From assembly GCA_016210245.1 (NCBI GenBank), contig JACQUR010000004.1, positions 1 through 9,298 of the forward strand: a stretch of 9,298 bases of DNA, in the 5' to 3' direction. The position numbers were made by a program, and so were the translations under genes. Shown here in pieces: positions 1 through 5,048 of this stretch. This DNA comes from Chloroflexota bacterium. Lineage in GTDB: Bacteria; Chloroflexota; UBA6077; JACQUR01. The notes below the pieces were generated by a model. That model saw nothing but the letters and a program-made list of their open reading frames with translations. It was not told the origin of the DNA and ran no database searches. The stretch's first letter is position 1; each line of letters starts with the position of its first letter.

Positions 1-76
1 ACGGGGGCCTGCCCCTACCGGGGACGGGCGCGGAGGGGCAGGCACGGGGGCCTGCCCCTACCGGGGACGGGCGCGG
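1..76. repeat. GC-rich 43-bp-period direct repeat with hairpins, upstream of radA
   Basis: A 33-base sequence at 1-33 recurs without mismatch at 44-76, so the period is 43 bases; the window edge cuts the array on the left. The 10 bases at 34-43 (AGGGGCAGGC) are the exact reverse complement of 7-16 and of 50-59. A 10-bp stem with a 6-base loop can therefore form at 34-59, or alternatively one with a 17-base loop at 7-43. It resembles a dispersed intergenic palindromic repeat. It may be the tail of a longer array or a terminator for an upstream gene; no T-tract is seen. Confidence 0.8.
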
Positions 77-89
77 CATGCCGCGCCCG
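68..89. repeat. 22-bp perfect palindrome just upstream of radA
   Basis: Positions 68-89 read identically on both strands, centred between 78 and 79, and are almost entirely G and C. The palindrome covers the in-frame ATG at 78, so a transcript would fold that codon into a strong stem. This argues for the ATG at 105 as the radA start. It might be a binding site for a dimeric regulator or simply part of the adjacent repeat; nothing here decides. Confidence 0.7.
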
Positions 90-104
90 GGCAGCGAGGC
101 GAAC

Positions 105-1475
105 ATGGCCAAGGTGCGGACCGAATACCAGTGCCAGCAGTGCGGTGGGCGGTCGACCCGCTGGATGGGGCGCTGCCCGCACTGCGAGGCCTGGAATAGC
201 CTCCAGGAGAGCATCGAGCCGGCAGTGAGTCGCGGCGCCGCGAGCGCCCGGCCCGGGCTGCCCAGCTCTCAGCCTCGGCGGCTGCGCGACCTGGAAACCG
301 ACGGCTTCGAGCGCCTCCCGGTGCCGATCGAGGAGTTCGCGCGGGTGCTGGGGGGCGGCATCGTCCGCGGCTCGGTGGTGCTCGTGGGCGGCGATCCCGG
401 AGTGGGCAAATCCACCCTGCTCATGCAGGTCTCGGACGCGGTCGCCCGGCTCAACGGTCCGGCGCTCTACGTCTCGGGCGAGGAATCGCTGGGCCAGGTG
501 GGCCTGCGGGCGCGCCGCCTCGGGCTGGACGCGCCCGACCTGCTGGTGCTGAGCGATACCGACCTGGCCAGCATCCTCCAGCACATCGAGGCGACAGCGC
601 CCGGCCTGGTCGTCATCGACTCCATCCAGAGCGTCTTCGACCGCGAGCTGGAGGCCGCCCCCGGCAGCGTGTCCCAGTTGCGTGAGTGTACCCTGCGCTT
701 CGCCCACCTGGCCAAGGGGAGCGGCATCCCCATCTTCCTGATCGGCCACGTCACCAAGGAGGGCGCTATCGCTGGCCCGAAGGTGCTGGAGCACATGGTC
801 GACGCGGTGCTCTACCTGGAGGGGGAGCGCTTCCAGGCCTATCGCCTGCTGCGCAGCTCCAAGAACCGCTTTGGGCCCACCCACGAGGTGGGGGTGTTCG
901 AGATGCAGGGCGAGGGGATGGTGGAGGTTTCCAACCCCTCCGCAGCCTTCCTGGCCGAGCGCGGCGAGGCGGCCAGCGGGTCGGTGGTGGTGGTGACGCT
1001 GGAGGGGACCCGCCCCATCCTGGTCGAGGTCCAGGCGCTGGTGAATCGCAGCGGGCTGGCGGTGCCCCGCCGGGTGAGCAACGGCATGGGCTTCAACCGC
1101 CTGCTGCTGGTCAACGCCGTGCTGAGCCGCCGGCTGAGCGTGCCCCTGCACGACCACGACATCTACCTCAACGTGGTGGGCGGGATGCGGATCGACGAGC
1201 CGGCCGCCGACCTCGGCGCCGCTCTAGCCATCCTCTCCAGCTTCCGCGACACGCCGATCGATTCCAGCCTGGTTGCGCTGGGCGAGGTGGGCCTCTCGGG
1301 CGAGCTGCGCAGCGTGGGCCAACTGGACAAGCGTCTCAAGGAGGCCGCGAAGCTGGGCTTCGAGCGGGCGCTCGTGCCCCGCACCCAGCACGTCGCCCAG
1401 TTGAAGGGCCTCGGCCTGGACCTCCAGCCAGTGCGCACGTTGCGCGAGGCCGCCAAGCTGGCGCTGGGTGGGTGA
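105..1475 (+). CDS. radA: DNA repair protein RadA (Sms), branch-migration ATPase
   Basis: RadA is a cytoplasmic RecA-like ATPase that processes recombination intermediates and drives branch migration during repair. The 456-residue product has the full family layout. An N-terminal zinc finger has Cys10, Cys13, Cys24 and Cys27 (CQQC...CPHC). The Walker A motif GGDPGVGKST is at 95-104 and Walker B VVID at about 169-172. The RadA signature KNRFG is at 253-257, followed by a Lon-protease-like domain from about 290 to the end. The length is close to that of E. coli RadA (about 460). I chose the ATG at 105 because GAGG lies 5 bases before it and the product then begins right before the zinc finger. 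An in-frame ATG at 78 lies inside a palindrome with no ribosome site. The next gene is convergent, so the transcript probably ends at the hairpins after 1490. Confidence 0.97.
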   Translation: MAKVRTEYQCQQCGGRSTRWMGRCPHCEAWNSLQESIEPAVSRGAASARPGLPSSQPRRLRDLETDGFERLPVPIEEFARVLGGGIVRGSVVLVGGDPGVGKSTLLMQVSDAVARLNGPALYVSGEESLGQVGLRARRLGLDAPDLLVLSDTDLASILQHIEATAPGLVVIDSIQSVFDRELEAAPGSVSQLRECTLRFAHLAKGSGIPIFLIGHVTKEGAIAGPKVLEHMVDAVLYLEGERFQAYRLLRSSKNRFGPTHEVGVFEMQGEGMVEVSNPSAAFLAERGEAASGSVVVVTLEGTRPILVEVQALVNRSGLAVPRRVSNGMGFNRLLLVNAVLSRRLSVPLHDHDIYLNVVGGMRIDEPAADLGAALAILSSFRDTPIDSSLVALGEVGLSGELRSVGQLDKRLKEAAKLGFERALVPRTQHVAQLKGLGLDLQPVRTLREAAKLALGG

Positions 1476-1491
1476 AGGACCTCTCGCCCGG

Positions 1492-1546
1492 CCCCTCCCT
1501 GCCAGTGGAGGGGAGTCCCCATGCTACGTGGGTTCTCCCCTCGTAG
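1492..1546. terminator. Two short hairpins between convergent radA and vapC (weak terminator candidate)
   Basis: CCCCTCC at 1492-1498 pairs with GGAGGGG at 1507-1513 across an 8-base loop. A second stem at 1524-1546 pairs CTACG with CGTAG around one T-T mismatch and an inner GGG/CCC. Both lie in the 95-base gap between two genes that point at each other, where a bidirectional terminator would be expected. Neither has a T-tract on either strand, so intrinsic termination is unproven. The sequence could instead be a dispersed repeat. Confidence 0.35.
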
Positions 1547-1570
1547 GGCGCCATTGTAGCACCGGCCGGC

Positions 1571-2023
1571 TCAGAGGGTGAGCGTGGCGAGGTCGATGAT
1601 CTCCAAATCGGTGATGTGCCTGAAATCCTTGGTGTTGGCGGTGACGATCTTTGCGAGCCCACTTTGCTTCATAGTGGCCGCCAGGTAGAGATCGAAGATT
1701 TCAATCCTGCTCGCTACGTGCGTCTGGGCAAGCTGGAAGAACAGCGAGAGGGTCTGGCTCGTCGGGTAGATGATAGATAGTCTGGGGTGGTCTGCCAGTG
1801 CTCTGACATCGCGGAGCGCTTCAGATGCGGGCACGTGATAGTAGACAGTCAGGACGTGCAGGAGCTCCAGGAGGTTCTGATGGGCGACGAAGCCCGATAC
1901 CTGCCCTTCGACACAACCGGTCAGTAGCCCTGAAGCCTGAGCGAAGTATCTGGAGCTCTTGTCGAGCGCGTAAAGCAGGACGTTCGTATCAAGAAGGCAT
2001 TTCTGGCCGAAGAGCCGCTGCAT
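1571..2023 (-). CDS. vapC: VapC-family PIN-domain toxin (ribonuclease)
   Basis: This is a 150-residue single-domain PIN protein, the usual size for a VapC toxin. Such toxins are Mg-dependent ribonucleases that cut tRNA or rRNA when not held by the antitoxin. The acidic residues expected of a PIN active site can be seen: Asp12 in the opening motif LLDTNVLLYALD, Glu53 in NLLELL, Asp111 in IFDLYLAA, and Asn130/Asp133 in TANTKDF. The ATG at 2023 is preceded by AGGAAGG (2030-2036, complement strand) at a 6-base spacing. This ribosome site lies inside vapB, and the two genes overlap by 35 bases, typical of translationally coupled toxin-antitoxin pairs. Base composition is visibly less GC-rich than in radA or ispDF, which suggests horizontal arrival. 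The RNA target cannot be told from sequence. Confidence 0.9.
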   Translation of the reverse strand: MQRLFGQKCLLDTNVLLYALDKSSRYFAQASGLLTGCVEGQVSGFVAHQNLLELLHVLTVYYHVPASEALRDVRALADHPRLSIIYPTSQTLSLFFQLAQTHVASRIEIFDLYLAATMKQSGLAKIVTANTKDFRHITDLEIIDLATLTL

Positions 2024-2237
2024 AGAGTTCCTTCCTGCTGGGCGCCTGGGAGATGTGCAGGTCGTACTTGCCCAGGGGAAGCGGAGGCGCTTGCTCCCGC
2101 GGTCCCTCGCACAGCGTCCTTTCCAGAGTCTCGGCAATGAGCTGGCTGAGGCTCTTATCCGTGAGCGCGCTGCGCATCTTGGCTCTGCGCAGGAGGTCGC
2201 GCGGCAGAACAATGGTGGTGCGGACGGTGTCTTTCAT
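1989..2237 (-). CDS. vapB: VapB-type ribbon-helix-helix antitoxin
   Basis: An 82-residue protein with a ribbon-helix-helix start: a beta strand at about residues 6-11 (RTTIVLP), helix 1 at about 12-24 and helix 2 at about 28-41 (SLSQLIAETLER). Antitoxins of this kind bind DNA as dimers through the strand and wrap the PIN toxin with the C-terminal half, here about residues 45-82. It is the first gene of a two-gene operon with vapC. The start at 2237 is preferred because the promoter's -10 hexamer ends at 2245, so transcription would begin at or next to this ATG. A second in-frame ATG at 2246 lies inside the -10 box and would normally not be transcribed. No Shine-Dalgarno sequence precedes either. 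Autorepression by VapB or VapBC at the adjacent palindrome is expected from the family. Confidence 0.85.
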   Translation of the reverse strand: MKDTVRTTIVLPRDLLRRAKMRSALTDKSLSQLIAETLERTLCEGPREQAPPLPLGKYDLHISQAPSRKELYAAALRPEMPS

Positions 2238-2244
2238 ACCAACC

Positions 2245-2273
2245 ATTCTAGCATACTTGCATACGTATGCCAA
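2245..2273 (-). promoter_or_regulatory. vapBC promoter with palindromic operator in the spacer
   Basis: Read on the minus strand, TTGGCA (2273-2268), a 17-base spacer and TAGAAT (2250-2245) match the sigma-70-type consensus at five of six positions in each box. The spacer contains the perfect 12-bp palindrome GCATACGTATGC (2259-2270, partly overlapping the -35 box). A further GCATAC half-site is at 2251-2256, and a degenerate one (GATGC) at about 2274-2278. A ribbon-helix-helix dimer of dimers bound there would block polymerase directly. The distance from the -10 box to the ATG at 2237 predicts a leaderless vapB message. Confidence 0.75.
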
Positions 2274-2295
2274 GATGCACATCGACGCCCCCATT

Positions 2296-2324
2296 TTGAC
2301 ACCCTGGCAAAGCGGTGGTAGAGT
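2296..2324 (+). promoter_or_regulatory. Candidate promoter for yacL-like gene and ispDF
   Basis: A perfect TTGACA at 2296-2301 is followed by a 17-base spacer and TAGAGT at 2319-2324 (four of six to TATAAT). Transcription would start near 2331 and leave an untranslated leader of about 130 bases before the GTG at 2459. The promoter is back to back with the vapBC promoter. A second TATAAC-like box at 2419-2424 has no good -35 partner and is less likely. Confidence 0.55.
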
Positions 2325-2371
2325 TTTCTCAGACGGGCCGAGCCGGGCACAACGGTACGGAGGGCTTATCG

Positions 2372-2399
2372 CTGAAAACTGACTGCTGAGCGCTGAGAG
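2372..2399 (+). repeat. Degenerate heptamer repeat, four units
   Basis: Four consecutive 7-base units each begin with CTG: CTGAAAA, CTGACTG, CTGAGCG, CTGAGAG. They lie in the leader ahead of the yacL-like gene. The unit type matches CTGAGTG units found on the minus strand in the large inverted repeat at 7851-7943, so both are probably from one heptamer family. No coding role is seen. Confidence 0.6.
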
Positions 2400-2458
2400 C
2401 TTCACGTGGTAGAGTTGTTATAACTGCACGAGTGTAGAGTACCGAGGAGGAAGTCCCA

Positions 2459-3550
2459 GTGAGCGTCGAGCTGGTGCTGCGCTTCATTGGCGGTATCCTC
2501 GCTGGGTACGGTGGCTGGGAGCTTGCGAGCGGCGTCGTCGACCTCACGCAATCATCTCCCCAATTCGTTTATCTCCTCCTCTTCTCCATAGCCACCGCCA
2601 GCTTCTTAGCCGCCTTCCTGCTGACGCCGTACGTCACCACACGGCCATTTCTCTGGGTGCTGCACAAGATCACCCACACCTCCGCCAGCGACATCGTTGC
2701 CGCGGCTATCGGTCTCATTATCGGTCTGTTGATCGGTGTCCTGCTGGCGCTGCCGCTGTCGTTGTTGCCCTCGTTCCTGGGGCGCTTGCTGCCGCTGGCC
2801 GCGAGCCTCCTGCTCGGCTATTTCGGGATGACCACGCTGATCACCCACAAGCGGGAGATCTTCGGGCTGGTGGGCCTGCCGCGCGACTGGGGGAGGACGC
2901 GGAGCGGGGCGGAGGCGTCGCACCGCGTCCTCGTGGACACCAGCGCGATCATCGATGGGCGCATCGCCGACGTGGTCCAGACGGGCTTCCTCGCTGGGCC
3001 GATGGTCGTGCCCCGCTTCGTCCTGGAGGAGCTCCAGCGCATCGCCGACTCCCCCGATTCGCTGCGCCGCAACCGCGGCCGCCGCGGACTCGACATCCTC
3101 AACAAGCTCCAGAAGGACGCGAGCGTGCCCATCGAGATTGGCGACGCGGAGGTCGATGGCAACCTGGACGTGGATGCCAAGCTGGTGCGCCTGGCCAGGG
3201 AGATACGGTGCTCCATCGTGACTAACGACTACAATCTGAATCGGGTGGCCGGCATCCAGGGCGTCAAGGTGCTCAACATCAACGAACTGGCCAACGCTGT
3301 CAAGTCCGTGGTCCTGCCGGGCGAGGAGATGGTCGTCAAGATCATCCAGGAGGGCAAGGAGTACGGGCAGGGCGTGGGCTACCTGGACGACGGGACCATG
3401 GTGGTGGTCGAGAACGGGCGCAAGTCCCTCAACAGCAACGTCGAGATCGTGGTCACGCGCGTGCTCCAGACCGTGGCTGGGCGGATGATCTTCGCCCAGC
3501 CCAAGAGCAGCCACAGCACCACCCATAGCGGCCACGGCACCGCGGCATGA
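2459..3550 (+). CDS. yacL: YacL-like membrane protein with PIN and TRAM domains
   Basis: A 363-residue protein. The N-terminal third is membrane-embedded, with four hydrophobic segments at about 6-24, 36-58, 78-104 and 107-128. A cytoplasmic PIN-like nuclease domain follows at about 155-275: VLVDTSAIIDGRI with Asp160 and Asp166, Glu190/Glu191, LDVDAKL with Asp237/Asp239, and TNDYNLN with Asp257. A TRAM domain, presumed RNA-binding, spans about 285-346. This is the architecture of B. subtilis YacL, whose cellular role is poorly defined; nuclease action on RNA is inferred from the domains. Start is GTG at 2459, preceded by GAGGAGG (2444-2450) at an 8-base spacing. The short Ser/Thr/His-rich tail looks disordered. 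The ispDF gene starts 10 bases after the stop, as expected for one operon and matching the yacL-ispD-ispF order of Bacillus. Confidence 0.92.
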   Translation: MSVELVLRFIGGILAGYGGWELASGVVDLTQSSPQFVYLLLFSIATASFLAAFLLTPYVTTRPFLWVLHKITHTSASDIVAAAIGLIIGLLIGVLLALPLSLLPSFLGRLLPLAASLLLGYFGMTTLITHKREIFGLVGLPRDWGRTRSGAEASHRVLVDTSAIIDGRIADVVQTGFLAGPMVVPRFVLEELQRIADSPDSLRRNRGRRGLDILNKLQKDASVPIEIGDAEVDGNLDVDAKLVRLAREIRCSIVTNDYNLNRVAGIQGVKVLNINELANAVKSVVLPGEEMVVKIIQEGKEYGQGVGYLDDGTMVVVENGRKSLNSNVEIVVTRVLQTVAGRMIFAQPKSSHSTTHSGHGTAA

Positions 3551-3560
3551 GGCGGTGGGC

Positions 3561-4721
3561 ATGAGTCGGCGCGGGGCGCTGCTGGTAGCCGCGGGTCGCG
3601 CCACCCGCATGGGCTTCGACAAACTCTGGGTCGAGCTGCGCGGCCGGCCGGTGGTGGCCTACGGGCTCGAGCTGCTGGCGCGCTGCCAACTGGATGCGCT
3701 GGTGCTGGTGGTGGCCGAGCCGCGACTCGACCAGGCGCGGGCGCTGCTGGCCGAGTTGGGCCTCCGCGGGCGGGTGTGCGTGGGGGGCGAGCGGCGGCGG
3801 GACTCGGTGGCCCGCGGCCTCGCCTGCCTGGAGGCGTGCGACTGGGTGGTGGTCCACGACGCCGCGCGCCCGCTGGCTGCGCCCGACCTGGTGCTGCGCG
3901 GCCTGGAGGCGGCCCGTGCCACCGGCGCCGCGGTGCCGGGCGTGCCGATCGCCGACACCGTCAAGCGCGTCCAGGGCGGGCGAGTCGTCGAGACGCTGCG
4001 GCGTGAGGAGCTGTGGCGCATCCAGACGCCCCAGGTCTTCCGGCGCGACCTGCTGGCCCGGGCACTGGCCGAGAGCGACGACGATGTGGGCGACGAGGCC
4101 ACGCTGATCGAGCGCCTCGGCGGCGAGGTGCGCGTCTTCGCTGGCGCCGAGGACAACCTGAAGCTGACCACGCCCGACGACCTGCGGCTAGCTGCGGCGC
4201 TGCTCGATGCCAGGGGGGCCATGTCCCAGTTGCGCGTCGGTATCGGCTACGACGTCCACCCGTTCGGTGAGGGCCGTCCGCTGGTCCTGGGAGGGGTGGC
4301 GCTGGACTACCCGCAGGGGCTGGCCGGCCACTCGGATGGCGATGCCCTGTGCCATGCTATCATCGACGCGCTGCTGGGGGCGGCCGCCGCGGGCGACATA
4401 GGGGGTTGGTTTCCATCGAGCGAGGAGCGGTACCGCGGCGCCTCCAGTCTGGAGCTGCTGGCCAGGGTGCGTGCGGCGCTCGCCGAGCGCGGCTGGCGGG
4501 TGGGCAATGTCGACGCGACGGTGATCGCCGAGCAGCCCCGCCTGGCGCCGGGCGTGCCGGAGATGCGCCAGCACCTGGCCCGGGCCCTGGACGTGGAGGT
4601 CGAATGCGTGAGCGTGAAGGCGACCACCACCGACCGCCTGGGCGCCCTCGGGCGCGGGGAGGGGCTGGCGGCCCAGGCGGTGGCGTTGCTCATGAAGTCA
4701 TCAGCCGCCAGCCCTCAGTAG
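3561..4721 (+). CDS. ispDF: Bifunctional IspD-IspF (MEP isoprenoid pathway)
   Basis: A 386-residue cytoplasmic fusion of two MEP-pathway enzymes. Residues 1 to about 218 are IspD, which makes CDP-methylerythritol from MEP and CTP. Visible are the nucleotide loop AAGRATRMG (Arg16) with Lys21, HDAARP at 99-104, TPQVF at 156-160 and DNLKLTTPDDL near 198-208. Residues 221-386 are IspF, which cyclises the CDP-ME 2-phosphate to MEcPP with loss of CMP. Its zinc ligands are kept: Asp231 and His233 (YDVHPF) and His257 (GHSDGD), as is KATTTDRLGALGRGEG at 353-368. The usual FPDTDP loop reads FPSSEE (284-289). The ATG at 3561 is preferred over the GTG at 3555 because GAGG at 3549-3552 is 8 bases away. 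The linker is almost absent: Met221 could itself start a free IspF, with AGGGGGG at 4212-4218. The intermediate enzyme IspE is not in the window. Confidence 0.95.
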   Translation: MSRRGALLVAAGRATRMGFDKLWVELRGRPVVAYGLELLARCQLDALVLVVAEPRLDQARALLAELGLRGRVCVGGERRRDSVARGLACLEACDWVVVHDAARPLAAPDLVLRGLEAARATGAAVPGVPIADTVKRVQGGRVVETLRREELWRIQTPQVFRRDLLARALAESDDDVGDEATLIERLGGEVRVFAGAEDNLKLTTPDDLRLAAALLDARGAMSQLRVGIGYDVHPFGEGRPLVLGGVALDYPQGLAGHSDGDALCHAIIDALLGAAAAGDIGGWFPSSEERYRGASSLELLARVRAALAERGWRVGNVDATVIAEQPRLAPGVPEMRQHLARALDVEVECVSVKATTTDRLGALGRGEGLAAQAVALLMKSSAASPQ

Positions 4722-5048
4722 TGGCTCTCTGGGAGCGCAGGCGGGACGTTTGCGCTGCCAGGGCAGCGAAGTAGGGTCATTCAATCAGCTCGGACATAAT
4801 CATCTGACATCGGCACGAGGCGCCTCGCCTCTTGACCTTCCATCCCGTGATGCGTACCATTGCCCTCCTGAATGCTGTGGCTACGCTGCCGTTCGGCGGC
4901 CTGGCTCGCGCGGGTTGAAGACCGCAAGACCAAGCTCTCCCGCAGAGAGGTTCGACAGATCCCACCGCGTTTCCCCTGATAGCTTTGCGCATCGCTCCCA
5001 CAGCCTGGCGCCCCGGTTCTCGCACTCTGACCTGTGGAGAAGCCAAAC
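4722..5048. other. Intergenic stretch with no convincing gene
   Basis: About 330 bases separate ispDF from the molybdenum enzyme gene. Reading both strands, I see only a 6-bp GC stem with a 4-base loop at 4753-4768 and a 12-bp palindrome at 4816-4827 (CGAGGCGCCTCG). A CATAAT box at 4795-4800 lacks a -35 partner. No RNA gene or clear promoter for the downstream operon is recognised, although one must exist unless it is read from upstream. Confidence 0.6.
4753..4768 (+). terminator. Short GC hairpin after ispDF (weak terminator candidate)
   Basis: CGCTGC at 4753-4758 pairs with GCAGCG at 4763-4768 across the loop CAGG, 31 bases after the ispDF stop. The position suits a terminator for the yacL-ispDF operon. 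The following bases are AAGTAGGG rather than a T-run, so intrinsic termination is doubtful. Confidence 0.3.

Noticed and set aside
1..76. CRISPR array from the 33-base repeated sequence
   Set aside because: Fewer than two copies are visible, the spacing segment is only 10 bases and is complementary to the repeat, and no cas genes are present.
78..104. ATG at 78 as the radA start, adding nine residues
   Set aside because: It lies at the centre of a 22-bp palindrome with no ribosome site. The ATG at 105 has GAGG at a good distance and gives the normal RadA N-terminus.
2606..3622. Minus-strand open frame of 338 codons opposite the yacL-like gene
   Set aside because: The composition is His/Gln/Asp-rich shadow sequence and the plus strand encodes a recognisable PIN-TRAM protein.
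4777..4860. 27-residue minus-strand frame preceded by AGGAGG at 4864-4869
   Set aside because: The ribosome-site spacing is only 3 bases, the peptide (MVRITGWKVKRRG...) matches nothing I recognise, and there is no promoter. It is too little to call a gene.
4722..5048. Molybdenum-cofactor riboswitch or other leader RNA before the molybdenum enzyme
   Set aside because: I could not recognise a consensus structure, only short hairpins. A covariance-model search of this stretch would decide.
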